The notes: generated by a model not told the origin, from the sequence alone. 64,000 nucleotides of DNA from Synechocystis sp. PCC 7509 (GCF_000332075.2 NZ_ALVU02000001.1:868001-932000); one strand, 5' to 3'; shown: positions 52,732-62,906, counted from the first letter of the stretch. Made by a program: numbers and translations.

Positions 52732-54090
52732 CTACCAAGGACTACCAACAATTGTAAAAGCTGACCAATAATAAGGATGAGCTAAATTTCGTTTTCCCAA
52801 ATCTGTAAGTTGAGGAGGGAGTTTAATATTACCTCTAACCGTCCGCAACTGACCTTTTTCTAAACGTACTTGTCCTCTAATCATCGCTATTTGCGCCTGT
52901 CTTAAAGCTTCGGCTTTAGTTGGCGATGTTCTTAACTGCGGATATAGTTGGGACATTAAGGCTAAAGTCCCTTCATCACTGACAAACCACAAACTAGCTA
53001 TAGCTGATTTGACCCCCGCACCCACCGCTAACCCCGCAAAACCTAATTCTGCATCGCGATCGCCTATAGCTGTCTCGCAAGCGCTTAATACTAATAATTC
53101 TACAGGGATTTTTTGCCAACCTAACTGTCTGATTTGGTTTAGCTGCAACCTTGTATTCCAAAATTGGACGTAGGAATTGCTTGAGGTTCCAGATTGAAAA
53201 TTAGCGTGGGTTGCTAGATGAAGAACCCGAAAAGGCTGCTGTTGGAGTTGGGATTGCAGATTATTTAGGGTAAATTCTTGATTGAGAAACGATCGGTTTT
53301 GGCGGCGATTTTGGGTAACTAACGATAACTCTACCGGAACGGCGGGTAAAGAATTTTGGCTGCTAAATTCTGATGCACCCATAGCTAAAATTGGTGCATT
53401 TTTGACACTGGTGAAGGTGGCATTAGTTAATATGAAGGCAGGTATGCGCCCGATACCGTACTTTTCTACTAAAAACCTTTTGCCGTCGTGTAAAGCCGCT
53501 AGAGGCATTGTCCGCAAACCAACACCAGCACAAAACATCAGCGTGTTTATTTTCTGGGCTTTTAAGTCGGATTCAATTGGTGCGATTATCCACTGATAAA
53601 GCTGCTTAGATACTGGCAAGTAGCGGTTAGTGTTTCTTTGTGAAGGAATAGTAAGAGCATTTCTAAATTCTTGAACTTTAGCTAGTAATGCTCGATTATT
53701 AGCTTGTTTGACGCGCCTATGGATTGGTTTTCGTCCTGGAAAAATCACCACTATTTCTAGCTGCTGCTGTCCGGGAAGTAAATAGATTAAGGCGGTTTTT
53801 CTGCCTGTAGTTCGGGCTAATCTGTTTAAAGTACCAGAAATAGCGCGATCGCTAATTGTCCGATTGACAAAGTTAGTTTTAAAATAACCTTCGTATTGGT
53901 TTTCCCAAGTTGCTTCTATTTGCGGTACTGCTGCTTTTAAGTCATCGCGATTGAGCGCCCTTTCTAAAGCCGAAGTTTTATTTTGAGCCGTAGCAAAACT
54001 AGGTATATTCGGTTTTGCAAGTACCCTTTCGTTGATGCCGTAAGGGCAAGCTAAAACTAGCAATAAGCTAATGCTGGTTAATAATTTCAT
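52732..54090 (-). CDS. CHAT-domain caspase-like protein, exported
   Basis: 452 residues. Signal peptide of about 25 residues, a helical middle and a C-terminal CHAT domain (about 150-452) with catalytic His295 (LHLATHANFQS) and Cys338 (LSACETAIGDRD). The C-terminal end HPYYWSAFTIVGSPW is typical. CHAT domains are caspase-like proteases; many cyanobacterial ones pair with TPR sequences, which are missing or weak here. It is likely periplasmic. It reads divergently from the region holding tRNA-Asp. Confidence 0.9.
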   Translation of the reverse strand: MKLLTSISLLLVLACPYGINERVLAKPNIPSFATAQNKTSALERALNRDDLKAAVPQIEATWENQYEGYFKTNFVNRTISDRAISGTLNRLARTTGRKTALIYLLPGQQQLEIVVIFPGRKPIHRRVKQANNRALLAKVQEFRNALTIPSQRNTNRYLPVSKQLYQWIIAPIESDLKAQKINTLMFCAGVGLRTMPLAALHDGKRFLVEKYGIGRIPAFILTNATFTSVKNAPILAMGASEFSSQNSLPAVPVELSLVTQNRRQNRSFLNQEFTLNNLQSQLQQQPFRVLHLATHANFQSGTSSNSYVQFWNTRLQLNQIRQLGWQKIPVELLVLSACETAIGDRDAELGFAGLAVGAGVKSAIASLWFVSDEGTLALMSQLYPQLRTSPTKAEALRQAQIAMIRGQVRLEKGQLRTVRGNIKLPPQLTDLGKRNLAHPYYWSAFTIVGSPW

Positions 54091-54443
54091 AAATACCTCG
54101 TTTAGGCTCAGTATAAAGTGAGGTTGCTAATTGAGAATTAATTGTTGGATTGCTTAAACATTACTATTATCAGTTGTTCCTTGATAGGATAACGTTAGCT
54201 TTGTAATGCGAGCGCCCTTGTTGGTTAATTCACTCCTTTAACTTCCGCTTTTATACTGCCCTAAAAGCCATATAAACCAGTCAGGAAGAGGCTTTTGTAC
54301 AGTAGCGGCGAAGTTTTGTGGCTGCTTGCTGGGTATATTTTTGCCCGTCGCTATCCCATTATTCAATTTTGCCTAGATCACTAAAAAGTTAAGGCTTTTT
54401 AGTAACAAATTGTACTGGGCAAAGCTTATAGGCGAAAGTAAAC
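54091..54443. other. Intergenic region between CHAT gene and tRNA-Asp
   Basis: About 350 bases without a gene. A hairpin ACTAAAAAG/CTTTTTAGT (54380-54402) lies near the tRNA 3' end and could end its transcription. Nothing else recognised. Confidence 0.5.
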
Positions 54444-54517
54444 GGGACTGACGGGGCTCGAACCCGCAACTTCCGCCGTGACAGGGCGGTGCTCTAACCA
54501 ATTGAACTACAGTCCCT
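54444..54517 (-). tRNA. tRNA-Asp (anticodon GTC)
   Basis: 74 nucleotides with a complete cloverleaf: acceptor GGGACTG/CAGTCCC, D arm GTTC/GAGC, anticodon stem CCGCC/GGCGG with loop CTGTCAC (anticodon GTC), T arm GCGGG-TTCGAGC-CCCGT and discriminator G, as usual for aspartate tRNA. CCA is not encoded. Confidence 0.95.
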
Positions 54518-54597
54518 TATTTCAGGGCTTTACTATAATTACAGCTTTTTGAGAGTTTGTCAAATAATTGCTCAAAGCTAAAAATTAAGTATCCACT

Positions 54598-55824
54598 CTA
54601 GCGAGAAGATCGCTGGAAAAACTTAGATTTGCGTTTGGCGACTAATCCTGCAACTACAAGTGCTGCTAACCCTGCGGTGGCTTCTGGTTCGGGGACAGGT
54701 TCAACACTAAAAGCCAAAACTTGTGTAGACTGACTAGAGCTAAAGTTATTGTCACTAACTACGATCAAAGAGCGTTTCCCGTCAGGTAAATCGGGACCAA
54801 AAGTCAGACCTTCAATATTATCTAAAGTTATATTTAACTTATCAAAGTCCAACAAAAGTTCTTTTTTAGCAGGCTTAATATTAGTGATATCAACGGCACT
54901 TAAACTATTAATATCTCTGATATTGTCCGCACCTTCCAAAGAAACCTCGTACAATTTAATCGTGTTGCCTGCACCGACAGAAAAAGAACGCTCTAAACTA
55001 AGAAAGTGCTTATCATCAATTGCCAGTAAATCTACTAGCCCATTAGTATTAAATCCGCTTGCTGTAATTGGCGGATTAGCAACTTTATCGGTGAAGTAAA
55101 GATATTCGGCGGCGGGTTTACCAGTAACGGTATTGTAGCCAACAATCCTTGATGGACTTCCATTACTGACGGTGGCGATCGCACCATCTTGAACTAAAGC
55201 ATTCTCTGTTGCCGTAAATAAATAATTTTGGCTAGGCGTTATTGTCAAGCTTTCAAAAGCTAAGTTAGTGCGAATACCGCTAGTTTGGGGAGCAGTGGGG
55301 AAATATTTGTCATCGACAGGTAAAGCTTTTAATTGCTCTCCGGTTATGGAAAACTCGTTAACAAAAGGATTTGTTAAATTTGTAGCCGTTGCATCACCCT
55401 CGGAAGAAATATATAAAATTCCCTTACTTGTTAAAGCAATTCCTTCAGGATCGAGACTTTGAGCGGGAAAATTTTGCCCGTCTTGATTTTTGAGCAAAGT
55501 TACATCTGTAAACTTGACTGCTCCTAAAGAGTTTTGCTTAAGTTCGATAGTTAGTGTATAAAATCTTGCCGGGTTGTTTTGACTGCGATCGTCTGAAATA
55601 CTATAGTAAACATTTTTACTAGCATCGTAAGTAATCCCGGAAAGCCCGCCTAGCAAGGTTTGTTTTACTTGTGTATCACTAGAAAATGTGACTTCACCCA
55701 AAAAATCAATGTTTTTGATAGTGGAAGCCATGCTTGGCATCACCGTAAGGGTTGTAGCCGTAATACTGAGTAAACTAAGTATAATCAGTTTAAATAGAGG
55801 CAAAACTTGCGTAATATTGCTCAT
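54598..55824 (-). CDS. Esterase-like/phytase-family protein with PEP-CTERM anchor
   Basis: 408 residues. Signal peptide (to about residue 33), then a beta-propeller-like phytase/esterase domain (LGGLSGITYDASKNVYYSIS, SLDPEGIALTSKGILYISSE, LDNIEGLTFGPDLPDGKRSL). The C-terminus is a PEP-CTERM sorting tail (VPEPEATAGLAALVVAGLVA, then a basic end), so it is processed by an exosortase system and carried to the outside. Substrate unknown. Confidence 0.85.
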   Translation of the reverse strand: MSNITQVLPLFKLIILSLLSITATTLTVMPSMASTIKNIDFLGEVTFSSDTQVKQTLLGGLSGITYDASKNVYYSISDDRSQNNPARFYTLTIELKQNSLGAVKFTDVTLLKNQDGQNFPAQSLDPEGIALTSKGILYISSEGDATATNLTNPFVNEFSITGEQLKALPVDDKYFPTAPQTSGIRTNLAFESLTITPSQNYLFTATENALVQDGAIATVSNGSPSRIVGYNTVTGKPAAEYLYFTDKVANPPITASGFNTNGLVDLLAIDDKHFLSLERSFSVGAGNTIKLYEVSLEGADNIRDINSLSAVDITNIKPAKKELLLDFDKLNITLDNIEGLTFGPDLPDGKRSLIVVSDNNFSSSQSTQVLAFSVEPVPEPEATAGLAALVVAGLVAKRKSKFFQRSSR

Positions 55825-55911
55825 GACAATAGAGGCATCCTAATCTATGGGATTACCTTATCAAAACAAAGATAAGTAGGTATTAAAGCCAGGTTATCAA
55901 AGCGTTATTAG

Positions 55912-57429
55912 TTAAGAATTTTGTAAAAAACTTACAAACCAATCTTTGAGATGGCGAGTAGCGAGACAATCATCTTCGTTGTACTGGACGATCGCATCTA
56001 ATAAAGTGCGATCGCCTGTTTCTAACCATTTATCGTACCAAAGTATTGATTGCGAACCGTTTGCTTCGAGGTTGCGCCATTCAAAACCCAGCCACCGCGC
56101 TAGAGTTTTTAAAGCGTAGCTTTCGGTAGGTAAAACCACTGTATGCGCTACTTGCTCGTAAATGTCGATAAATCTTGCTAGTAACACTGATATTTGCTCG
56201 TTTGGGGTGCAATAAAGTTTACCTAATCGCTTGACAGTATCCACTTCGTAGGGGCAAAAATGAAAGATTGGTGCTTGGGGATATTGTTCGACTAAATCAA
56301 GAAATTGCTGCCAAACTTTTTCTTCCTCCGCTTGACTTTCAGCCAAAAAAGCATAATATTTTTCTGTGTTAGCAATGCGATCGCAAACTAACACCCCTAA
56401 CAAGTAATCTAAATTTAAGTCTGGTTGCGCTTCAATATCAAAGTAAAGTTCTATCGGCGCAATCAGAGATTCAGGATTTGGTGGTAAATATTTACTTTGC
56501 AACAAATCCCGTAAAACTGTTTGGGAGGTTGGGGTTGGCAAGGTTTGTTGAATTTCGTAAGCGTTACCAAAAGGTAAAATAATTGGGCTGTTAAGTGTTG
56601 CCGATTGAGCTTGTAAGACTAATTGCTGGGCGCTTTTGCCTTCAAAACTGGGTAAAATGTCTATTTCGTCGGGATTTGCTTTAGCAAGTGCTTCTAAGGT
56701 AACTAAATCGATGGTTTGCAAGTCACTGTAACGACTTGGGGTTACACCCGGTAAAAGGGAAAGATGTTCAGTAGCTTTGGCTTGGGCGTAACATTGAGGA
56801 AGCCAGCCGCAAAAGTTGCATTTTTGCCGAGAAATAAATACTTCAGGAATTTCTGACGAATTTAGGGTACTAATGCACTCCTCCAACGATAAGTGCATTT
56901 GCGGAATCCATTTACTCAAATTGACTTCGTAAGCATCGGTACGTCGCAGTATGAGCAAAGCTGTGGGAGGATCGAAAGACTGGGCGATCGCCAACATTTC
57001 CGCATCATAAGCCGCTACAATTTGATACTCTAACTTAGGACGCTTCCCTAACTGAATATTTGCAGAAATATAAAACCAATCGCCAAATTTGGAATGTCCT
57101 GGTTGCTTGATTAATAAATGCGGACGACTTAATAAAGTAATATTTTCCGAGTGAGGCGCTAGTATTACGCCTTTGTAAATACATTCAACGCCTTGTTTCA
57201 TTAATTCAAGGGTGGCTTTTGTTCCTGCTTCCCAGTCATTTTTAGGATATTCTGGGCGAGAGTAGTTGTATTGCGCTAAGACAAATTTTTGATAAGCAAA
57301 TTTTTCTTGGATTACTCTATGCAACGCATCACTAATGGGATCTCTTTGGTTAAGATCGCCGTTAGTATCTAAAAAAGCCCTTCGCTTACAGCGTTGGTAT
57401 TGTAATAGGATTTCAGCATTAAGCAGCAT
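55912..57429 (-). CDS. TM0106-family RecB-like nuclease
   Basis: 505 residues. The N-terminal RecB/Cas4-like part starts at the ILLQYQRCKRRAFLD motif; a Cys pair or cluster (KCNFCGWLPQCY) may hold an iron-sulfur centre. The C-terminal RNase H-fold domain (ELYFDIEAQPDLN, FHFCPYEVDTVKRL, QYNEDDCLATRHL) shows the DEDD pattern. This composition matches the TM0106 group, probable DNA repair nucleases. It is divergent from the class V aminotransferase gene. Confidence 0.85.
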   Translation of the reverse strand: MLLNAEILLQYQRCKRRAFLDTNGDLNQRDPISDALHRVIQEKFAYQKFVLAQYNYSRPEYPKNDWEAGTKATLELMKQGVECIYKGVILAPHSENITLLSRPHLLIKQPGHSKFGDWFYISANIQLGKRPKLEYQIVAAYDAEMLAIAQSFDPPTALLILRRTDAYEVNLSKWIPQMHLSLEECISTLNSSEIPEVFISRQKCNFCGWLPQCYAQAKATEHLSLLPGVTPSRYSDLQTIDLVTLEALAKANPDEIDILPSFEGKSAQQLVLQAQSATLNSPIILPFGNAYEIQQTLPTPTSQTVLRDLLQSKYLPPNPESLIAPIELYFDIEAQPDLNLDYLLGVLVCDRIANTEKYYAFLAESQAEEEKVWQQFLDLVEQYPQAPIFHFCPYEVDTVKRLGKLYCTPNEQISVLLARFIDIYEQVAHTVVLPTESYALKTLARWLGFEWRNLEANGSQSILWYDKWLETGDRTLLDAIVQYNEDDCLATRHLKDWFVSFLQNS

Positions 57430-57463
57430 GGCTCTAGACTAACAATAATTTACGGGCATTGTT

Positions 57464-57551
57464 TAATTGGGCGCAAAATTCTTGTAGAGACGTTGCATTG
57501 CCTAATTAGGCGCAAAATTTTTGTAGAGACGTTGCAATGCAACGTCTCTAC
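57464..57551. repeat. Tandem copies of the AGAGACGTTGCA palindrome
   Basis: A segment of about 38 bases (TAATTGGGCGCAAAATT, then GTAGAGACGTTGCA) occurs twice in a row (57464-57501 and 57504-57540). The second copy continues into a perfect 29-bp palindrome (57523-57551). This shows local duplication of the repeat unit. Confidence 0.8.
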
Positions 57552-57604
57552 ACCGAAATATATAGTCGCAGCGTTAAAGTTAAAAAAGCTGTTATTTTTA
57601 TTTT

Positions 57605-58780
57605 ATGAGTATTTCTACTTCCAATTCTCAGCTTGAGTTACATAGACAACAGTTTCCGGCTTTAGCAAATAAGACTTATTTTAATTATGGTGGTCAAGGG
57701 CCAATTCCCCAATCAGCAATTGAGGCGACAAATAATGCTCAAGAATACATCCAAACTTACGGGCCATTTTCCACTAAAGTTAATAGCTGGATTGCTCAAG
57801 AAGTAGAAGAAACCAGAAAGGCGATCGCACTTGAACTAAACACTACCTCTGATACAATTACTTTAACCGAAGATGTTACAGTGGGCTGCAATATTGCCTT
57901 GTGGGGTATTGATTGGCAAAAAGGCGATCGCATTTTACTTACCGACTGCGAACATCCTGGTATTATTGCCACAGTAAGAGAAATTGGGCGCAGATTTGGG
58001 GTAAAAATCGATACTTGTCCAATTATGGCAACTTTAAACCAGGGCGATCCTGTACAAGTAATTGAGCAACATTTATTGCCGCGCACTCGCCTTGTAGTAT
58101 TAAGTCATCTACTTTGGAATACCGGGCAAGTTTTACCTCTTGACAAAATAGTTAAAGTATGCAAGGCAGCTAATGTCAGAATATTAGCAGATGCAGCGCA
58201 ATCGGTGGGATCTTTGCCTTTAAATTTAACTGAACTAGGTGTAGATTTTTATGCTTTTACGGGTCATAAATGGTGGTGTGGTGCGGCGGGTGTAGGCGGT
58301 TTGTACGTGCATCCAGAAGCTAGAGAGAGTTTGCAGCCTACGTTTATCGGTTGGCGGGGTATTTTGATGGATAGTAAAGGCAATCCTACAGGTTGGCAAC
58401 CAGACGGACGCAGATATGAAGTAGCAACTTCAGCTTACGGACAGTATGCAGGATTAAGGGCTGCGATCGCAACTCATCAGAAATGGGGAAGTGCGGAGGA
58501 AAGATATCAGCAAATTTGTGATTTAAGCAAGTATTTGTGGCAAAAATTAACCCAAATCCCAGAAATTAAATGTTTGAAAGCTTCCCCACCAGAAGCGGGA
58601 CTTGTATCTTTTCAAGTTAGCAACAATCGCCAATTGGTAGAGTTTTTAGAGGCGCAAAACATTATGACGCGGATACTACTAGATCCTGATTGCGTTCGTG
58701 CTTGCGTTCATTATCTAACATTGACATCGGAAATAGATCGATTAGTTGCAGGAATTGAGAGTTTTGTTAGCAATATTTAA
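57605..58780 (+). CDS. Class V aminotransferase / cysteine desulfurase-like
   Basis: 391 residues. PLP fold of the SufS/IscS-like group: N-terminal NYGGQGPIP, TEDVTVGCNIALWG, DAAQSVGSLP (Asp stacking on PLP), and the PLP lysine in DFYAFTGHKWWCGAAGVG. There is no clear catalytic Cys loop of desulfurases, so an epimerase or aminotransferase role is also possible. It is followed 2 bases later by the glycosyltransferase gene, so probably an operon. Confidence 0.85.
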   Translation: MSISTSNSQLELHRQQFPALANKTYFNYGGQGPIPQSAIEATNNAQEYIQTYGPFSTKVNSWIAQEVEETRKAIALELNTTSDTITLTEDVTVGCNIALWGIDWQKGDRILLTDCEHPGIIATVREIGRRFGVKIDTCPIMATLNQGDPVQVIEQHLLPRTRLVVLSHLLWNTGQVLPLDKIVKVCKAANVRILADAAQSVGSLPLNLTELGVDFYAFTGHKWWCGAAGVGGLYVHPEARESLQPTFIGWRGILMDSKGNPTGWQPDGRRYEVATSAYGQYAGLRAAIATHQKWGSAEERYQQICDLSKYLWQKLTQIPEIKCLKASPPEAGLVSFQVSNNRQLVEFLEAQNIMTRILLDPDCVRACVHYLTLTSEIDRLVAGIESFVSNI

Positions 58781-58782
58781 TT

Positions 58783-59859
58783 ATGCCTAGACCAATTTTA
58801 TATATAGCTATTACCAATCATGGTTTTGGTCATACTACCCGCGCGGCTGCGGTTGCTGCAACTATTCAAAAGCTTTATCCTGATGTATTGCTAATCATCG
58901 TTACCACTGCACCCCGTTGGTTATTAGAGTCTTACATTGAAGGAGATTTTATTTATCGTCCCCGTAGCTTTGATATTGGCGTAGTACAAGCGGATAGTTT
59001 GACAATGGATAAAGCCGCTACTTTGGAGAAATTGCAAGAAATTAAGGCAAAACAGCGCTCTCTTGTAGCTTCGGAAGTTAACTTTATTCGTCAAAATCGC
59101 GTTAGTTTAATTTTGGCTGATATTCCGCCTTTAGCTGCCGTATTTGCGAAAAATGCTGGGATTCCTTGCTGGGGAATGAGTAACTTTAGTTGGAATTTTA
59201 TTTATCAAGATTGGGGAAAGGAATTTAGAGAGATTGGCGATTGGATGAGTGAATGTTATAGTCAGTGCGATCGCCTATTTCGGCTACCATTTCACGAACC
59301 GATGAGCGCCTTTAACAATATTACCGATGTTGGCTTAACGGGCGGTTCTCCTCGCTACCAAATAGACGAATTACGTACAATTTGGCAAATTACCAAACCC
59401 ATAGAAAAAACAGCTTTACTAACCTTTGGTGGCTTGGGTTTGCAGCAAATCCCCTACGATAATCTTAAAAACTTTCCCGACTGGCAATTTATCAGTTTCG
59501 ATGCTTCTGCGCCCAATTTACCTAATTTACTTAAAATCTCTGACCGAAAATATCGCCCAGTGGACTTAATGCCAATATGTAGCAGAGTAATTTCTAAGCC
59601 TGGTTACAGCACCTTCGCCGAAGCAGTACGTTTAGGTATTTCCATTGTGACTATGACTCGTGAAGATTTTGCGGAAGCTGCTTTGCTGTTAGAAGGAATT
59701 ACAAACTATTCCCAACATCAAATTCTTACCCCATCAGAGTTTTTTCAGGGAGATTGGGACTTTTTAGTGCGATCGCCACAACTACCACACAAAACTGATT
59801 CTATAGCCAAAAATGGAAATGAACAAGTTGCCCAATCCGTTATTAGCTATTTTCAATAA
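58783..59859 (+). CDS. GT-B-type glycosyltransferase-like protein
   Basis: 358 residues. The N-terminus ILYIAITNHGFGHTTRAAAV and C-terminal part (VISKPGYSTFAEAVRLGISI) match MurG/UGT-like two-domain glycosyltransferases. It starts 2 bases after the aminotransferase and is followed 2 bases later by yjbQ, suggesting one transcript. Acceptor unknown. Confidence 0.78.
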   Translation: MPRPILYIAITNHGFGHTTRAAAVAATIQKLYPDVLLIIVTTAPRWLLESYIEGDFIYRPRSFDIGVVQADSLTMDKAATLEKLQEIKAKQRSLVASEVNFIRQNRVSLILADIPPLAAVFAKNAGIPCWGMSNFSWNFIYQDWGKEFREIGDWMSECYSQCDRLFRLPFHEPMSAFNNITDVGLTGGSPRYQIDELRTIWQITKPIEKTALLTFGGLGLQQIPYDNLKNFPDWQFISFDASAPNLPNLLKISDRKYRPVDLMPICSRVISKPGYSTFAEAVRLGISIVTMTREDFAEAALLLEGITNYSQHQILTPSEFFQGDWDFLVRSPQLPHKTDSIAKNGNEQVAQSVISYFQ

Positions 59860-59861
59860 TT

Positions 59862-60275
59862 ATGCACCATCAACAATTACTCAGAATTTCCACTAAAGGC
59901 AAATCTCTATACAAAATTACATCCAAAATAGAGTCTATAGTTGCCGAATCTGGAGTAAAAACAGGACTATGTACTATATTTCTTCGTCATACTTCCGCAA
60001 GCTTGATAATTCAAGAAAATGCTGACCCGGACGTACTTCTAGATTTATCCAACTTTCTCGCCCAATTAGTCCCTGAATCTGCGCCTTACGTCCATAATGC
60101 CGAAGGTGCGGACGATATGCCAGCGCATATACGTACCGCTTTAACTCACACTTCCGAGCAAATTCCTATCGCTCAAAATAGATTAGTTTTAGGCACTTGG
60201 CAAGGAATTTACATTTGGGAACATCGAGAAAGAAGCCAACAAAGAGAACTTGTAGTTCACATTATGGGCGAGTAA
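59862..60275 (+). CDS. yjbQ: YjbQ family (UPF0047) protein
   Basis: 137 residues. Conserved core: [50 protein letters not shown]. Called secondary thiamine-phosphate synthase in some databases; that activity is weak in E. coli and the true role is unclear. It is convergent with queA (14-base overlap). Confidence 0.9.
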   Translation: MHHQQLLRISTKGKSLYKITSKIESIVAESGVKTGLCTIFLRHTSASLIIQENADPDVLLDLSNFLAQLVPESAPYVHNAEGADDMPAHIRTALTHTSEQIPIAQNRLVLGTWQGIYIWEHRERSQQRELVVHIMGE

Positions 60276-61380
60276 TTTTAGCTTCTGGCAATATTAGCAT
60301 CGCATCGCCAAAGGAATAAAAACGGTACTTTGATGCGATCGCTTCTTTATACAAGTCTAACAATCTCTGTCGTCCAATTAACGCGCTAACTAGCATCAGT
60401 AAACTAGAACGGGGTAAGTGAAAGTTAGTAATTAACCCCTCCACCACCCGCCATTGATAGCCAGGATAGATAAACATATCGGTTTTGCCGCAAAAAGGCT
60501 CTAATTGCCCCGATGCTGCTGCCGCCCCTTCCAAAGCCCTTACAGCCGTTGTTCCTACAGCAATAATTCGTCCACCTTTAGCTTTGGTAGCGCGGATTTG
60601 TTCGACAGTTGCTTGAGAGACATCTATCCATTCGCCGTGCATTTGGTGGGTGGTTACGTCTTGCACTTCTACCGGGCGAAACGTACCTACACCAACGTGT
60701 AAGGTTATAAAAGCCGAGTTTATGCCGGAATCTGCTAGTTTTTGGATTAATTCGGGCGTAAAATGTAGTCCGGCGGTGGGAGATGCGATCGCGCCTAAGT
60801 TTTGAGCGTACACTGTTTGATATTCGTCATCATCCGCTTGGGAATTTGTAATATAGGGCGGTAATGGCATTTCCCCAAAAGAGTCTATAACCTGCAATAA
60901 AGATAAATTATTCGGGACATCAAACTTTAATAAACGTCCTCCTGTAGCTTTATCAATTTCGATTACCGTAGCTGTAAGAGTTTTTTCTTCTTTACCCTCA
61001 AATACAATCTGCACTCCTGGATGTAAGCGCTTTCCAGGTTTAACCAAAGCCAACCAAGTATTAAACTCTTTTTCTTCTAACAGCAAAACTTCTATAGCTG
61101 CACCGCTAGTTTTGCGCCCGTGAAGCCGTGCGGGAATCACCCGCGTATCGTTCATAACTAGCAAATCTCCTGGTTGTAGGAATGAAGGTAAATCGCTAAA
61201 AATGCAGTGCTTGTAAGTATTAGGAGAATCTATAACTAGCAACTTAGCGCTATCTCTGGGAAATGCTGGATTTTGGGCAATTTGTGCTGGGGGAAGTTGG
61301 TAATCATAACCAGCCAAAGAAGTATCTAAAAAATTTAGCGATTTTTCTGTATCTAAACTAAGATGAGAATCTTGAGCCAT
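60262..61380 (-). CDS. queA: S-adenosylmethionine:tRNA ribosyltransferase-isomerase
   Basis: 372 residues from ATG 61380; a start at 61416 adds 12 residues and is less likely. Conserved features: [78 protein letters not shown] and [11 protein letters not shown]. It makes epoxyqueuosine from preQ1-modified tRNA. Confidence 0.95.
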   Translation of the reverse strand: MAQDSHLSLDTEKSLNFLDTSLAGYDYQLPPAQIAQNPAFPRDSAKLLVIDSPNTYKHCIFSDLPSFLQPGDLLVMNDTRVIPARLHGRKTSGAAIEVLLLEEKEFNTWLALVKPGKRLHPGVQIVFEGKEEKTLTATVIEIDKATGGRLLKFDVPNNLSLLQVIDSFGEMPLPPYITNSQADDDEYQTVYAQNLGAIASPTAGLHFTPELIQKLADSGINSAFITLHVGVGTFRPVEVQDVTTHQMHGEWIDVSQATVEQIRATKAKGGRIIAVGTTAVRALEGAAAASGQLEPFCGKTDMFIYPGYQWRVVEGLITNFHLPRSSLLMLVSALIGRQRLLDLYKEAIASKYRFYSFGDAMLILPEAKITRP

Positions 61381-61523
61381 AATTTCAATAAGTATTCCTT
61401 TAGACATAAATAGCAAAAAGTTGGGTAGATATACCCAGGTAAAGTAGGCGTTACCCCCTAGTCATAGCGATCGCCGCTTTGTCACAATGGAAGTATAAGA
61501 TTGACATATTTATAAAAGCAGTA

Positions 61524-61913
61524 ATGGAATACATTTATTATCTTGCTAATGCTACCCTCACCTTGAGGATTGTCGAGCATCTGTATCGCAGACCGCAAAT
61601 GCCCATTAGCTTTGTTAGTGTAATTCATCAAATTGATGGTTGGGTAGTTAAAATTAAAATGGCATCTCCCCTAGATTCGCGACAGGATGGAGATTTTAGA
61701 GCTTTTTTGCATGAATTGGGCATACCCTACGAGCCGCCCATGCGTCTAAACATGGCACTATGGAGTTTAGAAGCCGGACAATCTCCCATTGATGTCATGC
61801 GGCGCTATCAAGTAGCAGTGGTTTCCCATGGTAGCCCAGAAATAGAAGAAATTGAAGCCTTCCGAGAGCAATTTGTCCAAGGCTTAGGTTACTGCCCAGA
61901 AACGTTAGCGTAG
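61524..61913 (+). CDS. Conserved cyanobacterial hypothetical protein
   Basis: 129 residues from ATG 61524 (MEYIYYLANATLTLRIVEHL); an earlier in-frame TTG at 61479 adds 15 residues. Small alpha/beta protein without recognisable motifs (VVKIKMASPLDSRQDGDFR, then FREQFVQGLGYCPETLA). It is divergent from queA. Function unknown. Confidence 0.7.
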   Translation: MEYIYYLANATLTLRIVEHLYRRPQMPISFVSVIHQIDGWVVKIKMASPLDSRQDGDFRAFLHELGIPYEPPMRLNMALWSLEAGQSPIDVMRRYQVAVVSHGSPEIEEIEAFREQFVQGLGYCPETLA

Positions 61914-61932
61914 AGACGTAGCATTGCTCTAC
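61910..61932. repeat. Degenerate AGAGACGT palindrome
   Basis: GTAGAGACGTAGCATTGCTCTAC overlaps the stop codon of the preceding gene, showing the palindrome family can abut coding sequence. Confidence 0.6.
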
Positions 61933-61939
61933 ATTTATT

Positions 61940-62335
61940 TTAAAAAGCGGCGGGTATGTATTCTTTTAAAGACAAATTGTATTTTAAATCAGGCGCAGTT
62001 TTTTCACAATAAACTAGCGCCACATCAAAGCTACAACCATAATCGCCAAACTCTGGATAGGTAGCCAAAAAGTAATTTGCAGCTTTCCAGAGTTTTGCTT
62101 GTTTTTGAGGCGTAATTGCCAGCAATCCTCCCGCATCCCAACTTCCAGCACTGCGCGTTTTGACTTCGACAAAGGCTAAAGAATCGCAAGTATTAGCAAT
62201 TAAGTCTATTTCGCCCCACGGGCAGCGCCAACGACGATGTAAAATTTTCCAACCGTTAGATTGTAACCATTGAGCAATAAAATCTTCTCCTAAAACACCG
62301 ATATCGGGATAATGAGATGAGCGATCGTTTGCCAT
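61940..62335 (-). CDS. YraN family (UPF0102) nuclease-fold protein
   Basis: 131 residues. Endonuclease-like fold: GEDFIAQWLQSNGWKIL, RWRCPWGEIDLIA (Glu and Asp) and LAFVEVKTR (Glu-x-Lys), then the YraN C-terminal part. The role is unknown. It is convergent with the neighbour across repeats. Confidence 0.9.
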   Translation of the reverse strand: MANDRSSHYPDIGVLGEDFIAQWLQSNGWKILHRRWRCPWGEIDLIANTCDSLAFVEVKTRSAGSWDAGGLLAITPQKQAKLWKAANYFLATYPEFGDYGCSFDVALVYCEKTAPDLKYNLSLKEYIPAAF

Positions 62336-62350
62336 TGGTCATAACACAAA

Positions 62351-62854
62351 ATGAATTCTACAACTGTGCTACACAAGCGGATTTTGAGCAGCGTACTATG
62401 TTTATTAGCAGTGCTAGTAAGTGTAAGTATTTGGGCTTTCCCAGCTTTTGCTCTTGACTATAACAGAGAAAACTTGCTTGGTCGGGATTTTTCGGGGCAA
62501 GTATTAACAGATGCTAGTTTTACCAAAGCCAATTTACGCAATAGCAATCTCAGCCACAGCGATTTGACAGGTGTAAGTTTTTTTGCGGCTAACTTAGAGT
62601 CGGCAAATTTAGAAGGCGCAAATCTAACTAATGCCACCTTAGATGCAGCCCGAATTATTAAAACTAATTTAACTAATGCCGTTTTAACGGGGGCTTTTGC
62701 TGCTAATGCTAAGTTTGATGGCGCAATTATTGACGGAGCGGATTTTACTGATGTATTGCTTCGCCAAGATGAGCAAGACAAATTATGTAAAGTTGCTCAA
62801 GGTACGAATCCCACCACCGGGAAACAAACCCGCGAAACCTTGATGTGTAGATAA
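62351..62854 (+). CDS. Exported pentapeptide-repeat protein
   Basis: 167 residues. Signal peptide (cleavage near FALDY, residue 34) then about twelve pentapeptide repeats of A(D/N)LXX type (FTKANLRNSNLSHSDLTGVS and ANLEGANLTNATLDA). The C-terminus has a two-Cys tail (KLCKVAQGTN and LMCR). It resembles thylakoid lumen pentapeptide proteins such as TL20.3. Function unknown. Confidence 0.85.
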   Translation: MNSTTVLHKRILSSVLCLLAVLVSVSIWAFPAFALDYNRENLLGRDFSGQVLTDASFTKANLRNSNLSHSDLTGVSFFAANLESANLEGANLTNATLDAARIIKTNLTNAVLTGAFAANAKFDGAIIDGADFTDVLLRQDEQDKLCKVAQGTNPTTGKQTRETLMCR

Positions 62855-62878
62855 ATATAGCGTTTTTTTCATCAATTG

Positions 62879-62906
62879 GTAGGGGCGCAATGCATTGCGC
62901 CCCTAC
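62879..62906. repeat. Palindromic repeat GTAGGGGCGCAATGC
   Basis: Perfect 28-bp palindrome overlapping the dnaG stop codon. Same family as 31134-31161. Confidence 0.85.
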
